Position numbers and translations under genes: made by a program. The notes under the pieces were generated by a model, which worked only from the letters and a program-made list of their open reading frames with translations, had not been told where the DNA came from and did not search any database. This document shows, piece by piece, positions 51,561-60,892 of a DNA stretch of 64,000 nucleotides. The DNA lies in assembly GCF_000710615.1 (NCBI RefSeq), contig NZ_JDTH01000002.1:984082-1048081 (forward strand). The letters run 5' to 3'. Source of the DNA: Haladaptatus cibarius D43. GTDB lineage: Archaea > Halobacteriota > Halobacteria > Halobacteriales > Haladaptataceae. Numbering within the stretch: the first letter of the stretch is position 1; the number at the start of each line of letters is the position of its first letter.

Positions 51561-52412
51561 ATGACTGAAACTGTGTTGATTACGGGTTGCTCGTCGGGAA
51601 TCGGTCGGGAAACCGCGCTCTCCTTCCTTGCGGACGGTTGGGAAGTGTACGCGACTGCGCGAAATCCCGCGGACATCGAAACGCTCGGCGACAAGGGCTG
51701 CAACATTGCTACGTTGGACGTAACCAAGGACGACGACATAGAGCGCGTCGTGTCCGAAATCGTGGACGACCACGGCCACATCGACTGCCTCGTGAACAAC
51801 GCAGGCTACGCTCAACCCGGCCCCGTGGAGGACGTGCCGATAGAGCAGGTTCAAGCGCAGTTCGACGTCAACGTCTACGGCCCGCTTCGCCTCGTCCGGG
51901 AAGCACTTCCGCACATGCGCGAACGCGGCAAAGGAACCATCATCAACGTCTCCAGCTCGGTCGGTCGCATCTCGGTGCCCGGCATGGGAATCTACAGCGG
52001 GTCGAAGTTCGCGCTGGAAGGGATTTCGGACGCGCTTCGCTCGGAAGTAGACGACTACGACGTGGACGTTGTCTTGGTCGAACCCGGCCCGGTCGATACG
52101 CAGTTCTACGACCGCGCGAACGGCGAAATCGAAGGCGTCGAGCGCTCCGGAGCCTACGAGCGATTTTACGAAATGTACGGCGACCGGCAGGCTATCGACG
52201 GCGGCATGCCCGGCGCAGTTCACCCGAAGGAAGTCGCCGACACGATTCTCGATTCGGCGAACGTCCAGCATCCGAACGCTCGGTATCCGGTCGGCACCGT
52301 CGCGGAACTCACCGACTACGCCCGAATCCTTCCCGCCGAATGGCTGGACAAAGTGTACGGCACGGTTGCGAGCCTTACGTCCAGCAATTGGGCGAAAAAA
52401 TTACTCGGCTGA
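51561..52412 (+). CDS. Short-chain dehydrogenase/reductase
   Basis: A 283-residue SDR. TGCSSGIGRETAL is the cofactor loop. NNAGYAQPGPVEDVP, INVSSSVG and YSGSKFALEG carry Asn, Ser and Tyr/Lys. The long C-terminus (VEPGPVDTQFYDRANGE) resembles retinol-dehydrogenase-like or DHRS-type members that act on lipids or sterol-like substrates. It lies 25 bp after endonuclease V and may be co-transcribed, but a functional link is not evident. Confidence 0.85.
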   Translation: MTETVLITGCSSGIGRETALSFLADGWEVYATARNPADIETLGDKGCNIATLDVTKDDDIERVVSEIVDDHGHIDCLVNNAGYAQPGPVEDVPIEQVQAQFDVNVYGPLRLVREALPHMRERGKGTIINVSSSVGRISVPGMGIYSGSKFALEGISDALRSEVDDYDVDVVLVEPGPVDTQFYDRANGEIEGVERSGAYERFYEMYGDRQAIDGGMPGAVHPKEVADTILDSANVQHPNARYPVGTVAELTDYARILPAEWLDKVYGTVASLTSSNWAKKLLG

Positions 52413-52556
52413 TTTCGAACCGGGGGTCGCTTCACTCGAACGACTCCGACCGGATTTTGGTCATCGAATAGCAATATCCAAACCGGATGACTCCCCGATA
52501 TTCCGTTTAATCTCCGTTACCCCGAGTTACGCCCGCGTTGAAATCCTCTTTAGATG

Positions 52557-53594
52557 CTACTCCAGACAGGCCGCGACGACGCGCAACATCTCTTCTCCCC
52601 GAACCTCGTCGGCGAACAGCGGAATCCGTTTGATGTCGTGGCCGCGGAACACCTCTTGTGCTTCCCGGAGAGCGCCCTGTTGAACGTCCCATCGCTGCTG
52701 GCAGAACTCGCAACTGTCGAGGTTCGGCGTGACGAACTGACTGGAATCCACCGCATCCGTCACGTCGGCCAGATTCTCCATCACGCGGTTGACGACCACG
52801 GTTCCGACGGGAATGTCGAAGTCGTCCAACTGCGTGAGTAGGCGTTTGGATTCGAAGACGCTCATCTCCTCGGGAATCATGACGACGCGGAAGTCCGTCT
52901 TCGACGGGTCGCGGAGCGTTGTTCGAAGGCGCTCGATTTGCGCTTTCATCGCGTCCAAATCGTCCATTCCTTCCTTTGGGTCGGCGTCGCCGCCGAACAT
53001 TCCCTTCATTCCGTCCATCATACCTTGGAATCGCTGGCGGAGTGAGACGATTCGGCCCACCATCGTATCCATGATTTCGGGCAGTTCGAGCAGTCGAAGC
53101 GTGTGCCCGGTCGGGGCGGTGTCCACCACGACGCGGTCGAACCGGTCGTCGTCTAAAAATTCGATGAGTTTCTGCATTGCGGCGGCCTCGTCGGCCCCAG
53201 GCATCGCTCCGCCGAGGAGGGACGCCATCGGCCCGTCCTCCTCGTCGCCGAGCATTCCGCCCAGCGGGCTGTCGGTTCCGAGCATTCCAGCTTGGTTTTC
53301 CAGCGCCGCATCCGGGTCGATTTCCGCGGCGTACAGCGGAATCTCCTCGCGGATTTTCGTCGCCTCCGCCGGAATCTCGCATTCGAACGTATCCGACAGC
53401 GAGTGCGCCGGGTCGGTCGAAACGACCAGCGTCCGGGTGCCGTCGCGGGCGCTCGCAAGCCCCGTCGCGGCGGCACAAGTCGTTTTCCCGACGCCTCCTT
53501 TTCCGCCGTACAGTACGTACTCCGGCGCGTCGATACCCGTCGGAACGTCCCCTTCGTCGATTCGTTCGACGGCCTCCACGTCGATTTCGGCCAT
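52557..53594 (-). CDS. ArsA/Get3-family ATPase
   Basis: A 345-residue single ArsA ATPase domain. The deviant Walker A YGGKGGVGKTT is at about residues 29-39. The A-loop STDPAHSLSDTF and switch II DTAPTGHTLRLLELP follow, then VVVNRVMENL, and the CEFC pair (C-x2-C) that in Get3 homodimers binds zinc. No ArsB or ArsR gene is near, so a Get3-like chaperone role for tail-anchored proteins is more probable than arsenite export. Halophilic archaeal Get3 proteins have this layout. Confidence 0.88.
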   Translation of the reverse strand: MAEIDVEAVERIDEGDVPTGIDAPEYVLYGGKGGVGKTTCAAATGLASARDGTRTLVVSTDPAHSLSDTFECEIPAEATKIREEIPLYAAEIDPDAALENQAGMLGTDSPLGGMLGDEEDGPMASLLGGAMPGADEAAAMQKLIEFLDDDRFDRVVVDTAPTGHTLRLLELPEIMDTMVGRIVSLRQRFQGMMDGMKGMFGGDADPKEGMDDLDAMKAQIERLRTTLRDPSKTDFRVVMIPEEMSVFESKRLLTQLDDFDIPVGTVVVNRVMENLADVTDAVDSSQFVTPNLDSCEFCQQRWDVQQGALREAQEVFRGHDIKRIPLFADEVRGEEMLRVVAACLE

Positions 53595-54306
53595 ACCGGA
53601 GGTATCCGGCGGAGGTTTGTGTAGCTTCTGTATCTCTCGTCGTCGCGTTTTGGTGGACGGGTTTTTCGAGCGAAATATTTTGATGCGCCTGTCGCTGTTA
53701 AAAGGGTTGTTTCAGGAATACCGACAGGTGTTCTCGACTCCAATCATACCGCAACCGCCCCGCATCAGCCACACCCTCCCCAACCGACTGCGCGCTTCAC
53801 TTCGTTCCAGTGCCTGCGGGCCACGGCCGCAGGTCAGCAAGACGCAACGCGTTTTGCAAGCCTCATCCCTCGCACGGTTTTGACTCGCCTTCTCGGAGGT
53901 GAACTCCTCGAAGCCTCGCCAGCGCGCGCCACATCGCTTGACTACTCAGCCGAATGGTTGCGCCAGCGCGTTCGGATGAGTGCCGAACGACAGAGACGTG
54001 AGTCCAATCCTGCGCTGGCGGGGAGGGTTGGGGAGACTGCGGTAACGGTGCGGAGGCGGTTCGATTGGAGTCGTGATTTGCTCGAAGCACTGGAAACGTA
54101 ATCAGTAGAGTAAAGATGATAATTCGATAGATTTCAATTCCTCACCCCAGAGTTCAAATACGGAGCCGAAACCAAACACGGCGGACGATTCCGGTTGACG
54201 GATGAAACTCCAATCCCGAAGACCGATAGTCTGCCTAACCCACCGTGCCGAAACCGGCTAGGGTGCGCCAATCCGAAGAGTGACGACCAAAGCAGTTCAG
54301 TAGCGC
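53595..54306. other. Gene-free region carrying repeat element copy 2
   Basis: 712 bp with no credible gene between Get3/ArsA and the aminotransferase, both on the minus strand. It contains the inverted-arm element at 53734-54082. The remaining 54083-54306 shows nothing recognisable beyond the expected transcript end of the aminotransferase. Confidence 0.6.
53734..54082. repeat. Intergenic element with inverted GC-rich arms (copy 2)
   Basis: About 349 bp. The left arm is CTCGACTCCAATC, then CCGCAACCGCC, then CCCTCCCCAACCG. The right arm, read on the minus strand, is CACGACTCCAATCG, then AACCGCC, then CTCCCCAACCCTCCCCGCC. The arms share GACTCCAATC and ACCGC..CCTCCCC. The interior has a CCTGCGG/CCGCAGG hairpin near 53813-53833. 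The right arm continues into sequence closely related to 7490-7575, so the two elements belong to one family. Confidence 0.7.
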
Positions 54307-55407
54307 CTATCCGAAATAATCCGCGAGTCGCTCCGCGGCCGCCTCCACTTCTGGCGTGACGAGCGCAAATCGAACCCAGTCGTCGCGCGACGAGCCGAAG
54401 GCTTCACCGGGCATGCCAGCCACGCCCGCCTCGTCGATGAGTTTCTCGACGTTCGAAAGCGTGCCGGGGAAGTCGGGAAATCGCGCCATGACGTAGAACG
54501 CGCCGTCCGGTTGCGAGTAGTCCGCGCCCGCGGCGTCCAGCGCGCTGGTGAACGTCTCCACCCGCGATTTCAACAGTTGTCGATTCTCCTCGTGGTACTC
54601 TGGCGTCGTTTCGCGGAGCGCGTGGAGCACGGCGTACTGCGCCGGGCGACTCGTCGCCACGTTGGTCAGCATGTGCCGGGTTTTCGCCACGTCTACGAGT
54701 TCCGGCGGGAAGATGGCGTAGCCGACCCGAAAACCGGTGATTGCCAAGGTTTTCGAAAACGAGTTCGTGACGATTCGGTGGTCGGAGTCGAACGAAAGCG
54801 CGCTGGTGAACGTGCCCGAGAAATCGAAGTGGTCGTACACCTCGTCGCTGATGAGCAGTGCGTCGTACTCCTCGGCGATACTGACGAGTTCGCGCATCGT
54901 TTCCTCGTCGTACACCGCTCCCGTCGGATTGTTCGGTGAATTTACCACGATTCCAGCGGTGTCCTCGCTGGCCTGCTCGCGGACGGCATCGGGCGAGAGC
55001 GTGCCGTCCTCGTCGGTGGCGACGAACCGCGCAGTTGCGTCGAGCATCTTGGTTTTGCCGGGGTAGTACGGATACACCGGGTCGGTCAGGATGAACTCGT
55101 CACCCGATTCGCGCTCCATCGCGCGGGCCATCGCCAGATAGTTCGCCTCGCCGCCGCCGCAGGTGACGATGACCTGCGACTGGTCAACGTCGCGCCGGGC
55201 GGCGATTTCTTCGCGCAATTCACGCAGACCTTCGCTCGGCGGGTACTGGAAATCAGCACCACCGAGGTCGGCGTACTCGTGCAGTCCGTCGGAAATTCCG
55301 GGTGGCGACCCCCAGTCGGGATTGCCGCTGACCATGTCGATAACGTCGTGTTCTGCCTCCATCGCGTAGGACATCACATGAAAGAACAACGGGGTATCGT
55401 AGTCCAT
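54307..55407 (-). CDS. PLP-dependent aminotransferase (class I/II)
   Basis: A 366-residue fold-type I aminotransferase from ATG 55407. VSGNPDWGSPPG is at the N-terminus, with VNSPNNPTGAVYD (PLP phosphate and Asn), LISDEVYDHFDF (Asp and Tyr), and the Schiff-base Lys in TNSFSKTLAITGFRVGY. R-LALVTPE at the end carries the carboxylate-binding arginine. It resembles archaeal aspartate- or aromatic-type aminotransferases. The specific substrate is not evident. The start at 55407 gives MDYDTPLFFHVMSYAMEAE, while further upstream residues are unlike the family. Confidence 0.87.
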   Translation of the reverse strand: MDYDTPLFFHVMSYAMEAEHDVIDMVSGNPDWGSPPGISDGLHEYADLGGADFQYPPSEGLRELREEIAARRDVDQSQVIVTCGGGEANYLAMARAMERESGDEFILTDPVYPYYPGKTKMLDATARFVATDEDGTLSPDAVREQASEDTAGIVVNSPNNPTGAVYDEETMRELVSIAEEYDALLISDEVYDHFDFSGTFTSALSFDSDHRIVTNSFSKTLAITGFRVGYAIFPPELVDVAKTRHMLTNVATSRPAQYAVLHALRETTPEYHEENRQLLKSRVETFTSALDAAGADYSQPDGAFYVMARFPDFPGTLSNVEKLIDEAGVAGMPGEAFGSSRDDWVRFALVTPEVEAAAERLADYFG

Positions 55408-55481
55408 ACCGGGTGGTTGCAGTACTGGCAAGTCTTTCTTTCGCCCGAAATCATTAGCTGTCCGGAAATCGCAGTGGAAGT

Positions 55482-55841
55482 ATGGAGCCAACTGTCAATC
55501 CGGATGCAGTGCGGTCGTACTACGACTACATCGACGCCGAAGCCTACGAGGACGTGTTTTCCCTGTTTGCGAGCGACATCGTGTACGCGCGTCCCGGCCA
55601 ACCGCCGCTTTCCGGAATGGCCGAGTTCCGCGAGTTCTACCTCGAAGGCCGACCGCTCGAAGACGGTGAACACGAAATCGAGCAGTTGATTGTCGGCGAC
55701 GACACGGTAGCCGTCCGCGGGCGATTCAGCGGCGTCCAAGACGGCGAGCGCGTTTCGTTCGGTTTTTCGGATTTTCACCGGTTCGATTCGGAGGGCAAGA
55801 TAACGGAGCGCACGACCTACACCGACCGCGATACGGTCTAA
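55482..55841 (+). CDS. SnoaL/NTF2-like protein
   Basis: A 119-residue NTF2-fold protein. VRSYYDYIDAEAYEDVFSLFASDIVYARPGQPPLSGMAEFREFYLEGRP and the later VRGRFSGVQDGERVSFGFSDFHRFDSEGKITERTTY follow the SnoaL-like (nuclear transport factor 2) cone-barrel pattern. Members may be isomerases, hydrolases or ligand binders. The role here is open. It is divergent from the aminotransferase gene, 74 bp between starts. Confidence 0.8.
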   Translation: MEPTVNPDAVRSYYDYIDAEAYEDVFSLFASDIVYARPGQPPLSGMAEFREFYLEGRPLEDGEHEIEQLIVGDDTVAVRGRFSGVQDGERVSFGFSDFHRFDSEGKITERTTYTDRDTV

Positions 55842-55906
55842 TAGGGTTCCCGATTTCGTCCGTTCGACCCCGTACCTTCTTTCTCGCCCGTCGCGTCTCC
55901 TCTCGC

Positions 55907-56410
55907 ATGAGCACCGACACCTCTCCAATCGAAGAACAACTCGGGGATGCCCTCAGGAATGCAGACGCGACCATTGCAACCGCCGAATCCTGTACGGGCG
56001 GCCTCATCGGGTCGCTGTTGACCGACGTGTCCGGGTCGAGTGACTACTTCGACCGCGGGTTCGTCACCTACTCCTACGACGCAAAAATGGAGCAACTCGG
56101 CGTCTCCCGCGAGATGCTGGACAAACACGGTGCCGTAAGCGAACCTGTGGGCCAACAGATGGCGCGCGGTGCGCGGGACGTTTCGGGGACGACGTGGGGA
56201 CTCGCCACCACCGGAATCGCAGGGCCGACCGGTGGAACGCCGGAAAAACCAGTCGGCACCGTCTTTATTGGGGTTGCCTACACAGGCGAATGGGGTACCG
56301 GAGATAGCTACGCGACCGTCGAACGCTACGAGTTCGGCGGGTCGCGGGGAGAAATCAAGGAAAAAATCGCGCGACAGGCGCTTGCCGATGTTCTCTCCGA
56401 ACTGAGATAA
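55907..56410 (+). CDS. CinA C-terminal-type nicotinamide-nucleotide amidase
   Basis: A 167-residue single-domain CinA/PncC protein. ATAESCTGGLIGSLLTDVSGSSDYFDRGFVTYSYDAKMEQLGVSREMLDKHGAVSEPV contains the catalytic Ser (ESCTGG) and the Lys/Tyr residues of the family, and TTGIAGPTGGTPEKPVGTVFI completes the site. It would deamidate nicotinamide mononucleotide. It lacks the MoCF domain of full-length bacterial CinA, as is normal in archaea. Confidence 0.87.
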   Translation: MSTDTSPIEEQLGDALRNADATIATAESCTGGLIGSLLTDVSGSSDYFDRGFVTYSYDAKMEQLGVSREMLDKHGAVSEPVGQQMARGARDVSGTTWGLATTGIAGPTGGTPEKPVGTVFIGVAYTGEWGTGDSYATVERYEFGGSRGEIKEKIARQALADVLSELR

Positions 56411-56451
56411 AAAGGAAAACCTTGATACTGCGGGGTGGGACGTGCAATCGA

Positions 56452-56928
56452 ATGAATCGGAAAGAACACGTCCTGAACGCCGCACTGCTGGCTATCGGAC
56501 TCGGATACGTGCTTCATCCGTCCGGCGATACGGTCACGTTCTACACCATCATCGAAGTCGGGGTTCCGGTCATCCTCGGGGCACTCTTTCCCGACGTTGA
56601 TACGGCCTTCGGCAAACACAGAAAGACGCTCCACAATCTTCCCGTTCTGGGGCTGTTCTACGTCTTCCCGATGGTGTTCGGCAACCTCGAATACGTTTGG
56701 GTAGGTGTCCTTACTCACTACGTGCTTGACATGCTCGGAAGCAAGCGCGGACTCGCGTGGTTTTACCCCTACGAGAAGGAGTTCGGCGCGCCGTTCGGCG
56801 TCGCCGTGAGTAGCAATCATGCGACGAGCGTCACGCTCCTCGTCACGACCTTCGAACTCGTGGTCGCGGCGCTGTTGGTTCACCACCAGTTAGTCGTGGA
56901 CGCCGGTCTGACGGCTGTTGGAATGTAG
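56452..56928 (+). CDS. YdjM-type membrane-bound metal-dependent hydrolase
   Basis: A 158-residue protein. MNRKEHVLNAALLAIGLGYVLHP starts with the NRKxH motif. LGALFPDVDTAFGKHRKTLHNLPVLG supplies the HRxxTHS-like region, and LTHYVLDMLGSKRGLAWFYP the HxxxD motif of the YdjM/LexA-binding membrane hydrolase family. Four helices. ATG 56452 is preferred. It stands alone on the plus strand after CinA. Confidence 0.8.
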   Translation: MNRKEHVLNAALLAIGLGYVLHPSGDTVTFYTIIEVGVPVILGALFPDVDTAFGKHRKTLHNLPVLGLFYVFPMVFGNLEYVWVGVLTHYVLDMLGSKRGLAWFYPYEKEFGAPFGVAVSSNHATSVTLLVTTFELVVAALLVHHQLVVDAGLTAVGM

Positions 56929-56964
56929 TAAGTCGAGAGGCGGCGACCTGCCCGGAGAAACTAT

Positions 56965-57729
56965 TCAGTACACGCTCACGTCGTCGAATCGACCGTCGTA
57001 TTCGTCGCGGTCTGGATGGGTCGCTTCCATCCCCGAGAGAATCAGTCGGTTGAATTTCCCCCACGTGTTTTCCCAACCGAGGTGCGCGAACTCGGCCCGT
57101 CGGCGGAGTTCGTGCGAACGCCCGCTTCGGTGGACGACGCGAGTGAGGCCGCCGTCCCGGATTCGCTCCACCAGTTCTGCCGCAGTTTTGACGTGCGTGT
57201 CGAGTGTCGTCCACGCCTCGCCGACGCTCCGGCGGAGGTGTGCATACGACGACCCGAATGCGGGTTTGTCGGTGTCTTCTACGATTTCTTTTGCTCGGCG
57301 ATTGTGTCGGCCAAGCTGTTTCGGATTGTACGTTTCGACGGCGTGGATGACATCGCCGTGAACGCGGATGTCCGCTTCCGACAGGCCGACGTTGAGAAAT
57401 TCAGGATGGGGAATCAGAACGGCGGCACCCTGCCGGTCGAGTTCCTGCATAGCTCCGGTGAGCGTGATGAAATCCGGAACGGGTTCGGTGAGTCCCACCG
57501 CGAGGACGTGTTTTCGGTTGCGCCACGTCCCAGTGAACACCTCCCGCGCCGGAACGATGAGCAGTTCATCGTCCGAAAACCGCTCCGCCTGGCGACGTAT
57601 CTCCGGAAGCCGAACGAAATGCGGCGCGTAGACTAATGCATCGAGACGACGGTCTTTTGCCCGTTGGACGACCTGCTCGTCCAGCACTTTCACGTGCATA
57701 TCGACACGAAACTCGTCGCAGTCGGTCAC
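56965..57729 (-). CDS. PHP-domain metal-dependent phosphoesterase
   Basis: A 254-residue protein from the GTG at 57729. DMHVKVLDEQVVQRAKDRRLDALVYAPHFVRLP is a PHP-type start in which the HxH is reduced to MHV. REVFTGTWRNRKHVLAVGL, IPHPEFLNVG and FGSSYAHLRRSVGEAWT follow, the last being the PHP-associated module. It may be a RecJ-like or histidinol-phosphatase-like phosphoesterase. The changed first motif casts doubt on full metal occupancy. Haloarchaeal proteins of this type are common and uncharacterised. Confidence 0.8.
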   Translation of the reverse strand: MTDCDEFRVDMHVKVLDEQVVQRAKDRRLDALVYAPHFVRLPEIRRQAERFSDDELLIVPAREVFTGTWRNRKHVLAVGLTEPVPDFITLTGAMQELDRQGAAVLIPHPEFLNVGLSEADIRVHGDVIHAVETYNPKQLGRHNRRAKEIVEDTDKPAFGSSYAHLRRSVGEAWTTLDTHVKTAAELVERIRDGGLTRVVHRSGRSHELRRRAEFAHLGWENTWGKFNRLILSGMEATHPDRDEYDGRFDDVSVY

Positions 57730-57808
57730 GCCGTACTTTTGTGAAGGTCGGACGATAGTGGTTCTGGTTTCGAGAGCTAGAAGTAGGGATGTGTGAAAGT
57801 CAACACCG

Positions 57809-58450
57809 ATGACGGCTCTGTATTTCGACCTCGATGGAACGTTGATACATCACGCGATTTCCTTCGAGGAGATGTTCGAGCGAGCGCGGCGCGAAGTGGG
57901 AGTTTCCGACCACGATGGCCTCCACGATGAATACGTGGCATTCTTTCTCGACTACTTCGGGGACTGCCATCCGGAACCGTATCGGACTGCGCTTGCCGAC
58001 CTCTGTCACGATTTCTCCCTCGACACTAACGGCGAAACGTTCGCCGACGCACTCATCGAGGTAGAACTGTCGTACACGGAACTCGCGGATGGCGCGCACG
58101 AACTGCTCGCTTCGCTCGCGGACGACCCCAACCGTAAACTCGGTGTTGTGACGAACGGCGCTGGACACGTCCAGCGAGCGAAATTGGAGCGACACGACCT
58201 CGACTCCTATTTCGATGCTGTCGTCGTTTCCTGCGAGGTCGGCGTCGGCAAACCGGAATCGGGGATTTTCGAGGTTGCCAAAGAGGAACTGTCCGATGAT
58301 GGGTTCGTGTTCGTCGCGGACGACGTCGAACGGGATGTACTTCCGGCCCAACGAGCAGGGTTTACCGGTGTTTTACTCTCGGAATCGCTCGACTCACGGC
58401 CTGACCACCGTGTCGAAGAGCTTTCTGCTGTTCGAACGCTTCTCGCCTGA
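57809..58450 (+). CDS. HAD-superfamily hydrolase
   Basis: A 213-residue HAD phosphatase. Motif I is YFDLDGTLI (D7, D9), motif II VVTNG, and motif III and IV KPESGIFEVAKEEL and VADDVERDV. The cap is a small helical insert after motif I (C1 type). The closest classes are haloacid dehalogenase-like and phosphoglycolate phosphatase-like enzymes. Divergent from the PHP gene. Confidence 0.87.
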   Translation: MTALYFDLDGTLIHHAISFEEMFERARREVGVSDHDGLHDEYVAFFLDYFGDCHPEPYRTALADLCHDFSLDTNGETFADALIEVELSYTELADGAHELLASLADDPNRKLGVVTNGAGHVQRAKLERHDLDSYFDAVVVSCEVGVGKPESGIFEVAKEELSDDGFVFVADDVERDVLPAQRAGFTGVLLSESLDSRPDHRVEELSAVRTLLA

Positions 58451-58497
58451 CGAGCAGGAAAAGGTTTTATCATCGGGATTACAGAGTCAACACACGA

Positions 58498-58809
58498 ATG
58501 CCCGCCTGGGAATGTGACATCGACGGCTGTGGGGAACACTTCGACAGCGTCGAGAACGCCATCGTCCACCAGACCACGGAGCACGAGCGCCGCGAGTGTA
58601 AGGTCTGCGGAGCGGTCGTACCGGATGGCTATTTCGCCATCCGGCACGCCTTCGAAGAACACTCGCGCGCCGAATACGTCCGCGCCTACGACGCCGATTC
58701 GAGCGACGTTCGAACGCGGGAGCGAATCCGAGACGAAATCGAGGATTCGGCGAACCTCCAGCAGGTGGTCGAGCGACTCGACGGAACCAACGGAACCGAA
58801 CTCCCCTGA
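58498..58809 (+). CDS. Haloarchaeal zinc-finger protein (DUF7565-like)
   Basis: A 103-residue protein. WECDIDGCGEHFDSVENAIVHQTTEHERRECKVCGAVVPDGYFAIRHAFEEHSRAEYVRAY contains C-x4-C then H-x4-H, and C-x2-C then H-x5-H, two C2H2-like zinc sites. The C-terminal half is a helix with SSDVRTRERIRDEIED. Known only from haloarchaea to my knowledge. DNA or RNA binding is a guess. It starts at ATG 58498, 47 bp after the HAD stop and 46 bp before the acyl-CoA synthetase. Confidence 0.75.
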   Translation: MPAWECDIDGCGEHFDSVENAIVHQTTEHERRECKVCGAVVPDGYFAIRHAFEEHSRAEYVRAYDADSSDVRTRERIRDEIEDSANLQQVVERLDGTNGTELP

Positions 58810-58855
58810 CGGGACGAAGTAAACTATTTTGAGGCGGGTACGCAATCGTTCCAAT

Positions 58856-60826
58856 ATGGATACGCTTGCGGACGTAAACGAAATCGTCCACGAACCGACA
58901 GAGGAGTTCGTGGAGTCCACGAACGTCTGGCAGTTCATGCAGGAACACGACATCGCGGACTACGAGGAACTAATCGAGAAAACCTGTGGCGAGGTCGATT
59001 GGTTCTGGGACGAACTGGTGGAGTACCTCGGGATCGAGTTCTACGAAGAGTACGACGCTGTTCGGGACGATACGGATGGGCCACAGTTTTCCGACTGGTA
59101 TCCCGGCGGGAAAATCAACATTGCGCACAATACGCTCGACCGGCACGCGCAGGTTGACAGTCCGAACCGGAACAACGTGGCCTGTATCTGGGAGGGAGAG
59201 CCGGGCGACGTTCGGGAAATCACGTACCACGAACTCCACCGCGAAGCGAACAAGGTGGCGAACGCGCTAGAAGCGCGCGGTATCGGCAAAGGCGACACCG
59301 TCGGCCTCTACATGCCGATGGTGCCGGAAGTCAACTCGATTCTGTACGGCATCTTCAAAGTCGGTGCGATTGCGGTGCCCATCTTCTCCGGATTTGGCAC
59401 CGACGCGACCGCGACGCGAATCGAGGATTCCGAATGTTCGGTGCTGTTCACGGGCGACGGTTTCTACCGCCGAGGAAGCAACATCGTGCTGAAAGACACG
59501 GCGGACGAAGCAATCGAACAGGTCGGCCACGTCGAACACACTATCGTTTACGAGCGATTGGGCGCTGACACGGACATTCCGTGGGACGACGAACGGGATG
59601 AGTGGTGGGACGAGGCCGTCCTCACACAGGACGACGAGTACGAGACGAAAGAACTCGATTCCAGCGACGAGGCAATGCTGCTGTACTCCTCGGGCACGAC
59701 GGGCAAGCCGAAAGGCATCGTCCACACGCACGCCGGGCAGTTGATGCAGTGTGCCAAAGAAATCTACTTCGGCTTCGACCACAAGGATTCTGACCGCTTC
59801 TTCTGGGTGTCCGACATCGGGTGGATGATGGGGCCGTGGACGCTCATCGGCAACCACGCCTTCGGTGGTACCATCTTTATGTACGAAGGTGCGCCCGACT
59901 ACCCCGACCCGGATAGGTTCTGGGAAATGATAGACCGACACGGACTGACGACGTTTGGCATCTCGCCGACTGCGATTCGAGCGCTCCGGCAGTACGGCGA
60001 CGAATGGCTGGAAAATCACGACCTGTCGTCGCTTCGCCTGCTCGGTTCGACCGGCGAACCGTGGGACCCGGAATCGTGGCAGTGGTTCTACGAAAACGTC
60101 GGCGGGAGCGAAGCGCCAATCATCAACATCTCCGGCGGCACCGAAATCTGCGGCTGTTTCCTCATGCCGATGCCGATTCAGTCGCTCAAACCGTGCACCC
60201 TCGGCGGGCCAGGACTCGGTATGGACATCGACATCGTGAACGAACAGGGCGAATCCATCGTGGACACCCACGAACGCGGCTACCTCGTCGCTCGTGATTC
60301 TTGCCCGAGTATGACGAAATCACTCTGGTCGGGCGACGAGCGCTATCTGAACACTTACTGGTCTACGTTTGACGACATGTGGAACCACGGTGACTGGGCG
60401 CAGAAGGACGAGGACGGCTTCTGGTTCCTCCACGGGCGCTCCGACGACGCCATCAACGTGGCCGGTCGAAAAGTTGGCCCTGCCGAAGTCGAAGGCGCGC
60501 TGATGGACCACGACGCGGTGAATCAGGCCGCCGCGGTCGGCGTACCGGACGATACGACCGGACAGGCAGTCGTCACCTACGTCATCCTCGAAGGGGACGT
60601 GACCGGCAACGACGACCTGCGCGCGGAACTGCGCGAACAAGTCGGCGACGAACTCGGCAAGCCGTTCCGCCCCCGCGAAATCCTGTTCGTGGACGAGTTC
60701 CCGAAAACCCAGTCGGGCAAAATCATTCGCCGGGCCATCGAAGCGGCCTACACGGGCGAGGAGTTGGGCGACATGAGCAGTATCGAGAATCCGGAGTCGC
60801 TCGACAAACTGGCAGACGCAAAGTAA
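58856..60826 (+). CDS. Acetyl-CoA synthetase-like AMP-forming ligase
   Basis: A 656-residue enzyme with ACS-type N-terminal extension (VWQFMQEHDIADYEELI, INIAHNTLDRH). The P-loop is YSSGTTGKPKGIVHTHAG. FWVSDIGWMMGPW, NISGGTEICGCF, DHDAVNQAAAVGVPD and FPKTQSGKIIRRAI (catalytic, acetylatable Lys) complete it. The substrate pocket differs from classic Acs in the W-Q-T-E region. Propionate or other short or branched acids are possible. The nearby AtoE-like transporter and a truncated ligase-like gene fit carboxylate use. Confidence 0.88.
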   Translation: MDTLADVNEIVHEPTEEFVESTNVWQFMQEHDIADYEELIEKTCGEVDWFWDELVEYLGIEFYEEYDAVRDDTDGPQFSDWYPGGKINIAHNTLDRHAQVDSPNRNNVACIWEGEPGDVREITYHELHREANKVANALEARGIGKGDTVGLYMPMVPEVNSILYGIFKVGAIAVPIFSGFGTDATATRIEDSECSVLFTGDGFYRRGSNIVLKDTADEAIEQVGHVEHTIVYERLGADTDIPWDDERDEWWDEAVLTQDDEYETKELDSSDEAMLLYSSGTTGKPKGIVHTHAGQLMQCAKEIYFGFDHKDSDRFFWVSDIGWMMGPWTLIGNHAFGGTIFMYEGAPDYPDPDRFWEMIDRHGLTTFGISPTAIRALRQYGDEWLENHDLSSLRLLGSTGEPWDPESWQWFYENVGGSEAPIINISGGTEICGCFLMPMPIQSLKPCTLGGPGLGMDIDIVNEQGESIVDTHERGYLVARDSCPSMTKSLWSGDERYLNTYWSTFDDMWNHGDWAQKDEDGFWFLHGRSDDAINVAGRKVGPAEVEGALMDHDAVNQAAAVGVPDDTTGQAVVTYVILEGDVTGNDDLRAELREQVGDELGKPFRPREILFVDEFPKTQSGKIIRRAIEAAYTGEELGDMSSIENPESLDKLADAK

Positions 60827-60892
60827 GAGCGGGAGAGTCAGAATACGCGAGTCAGTCGCCGTCGGCGACTGACTCGCCCATCCCAATTGAAT

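Noticed and set aside
59267-60271. Long open frame antisense to the acetyl-CoA synthetase-like gene
   Set aside because: A GC-skew shadow with no motif and no start signal.
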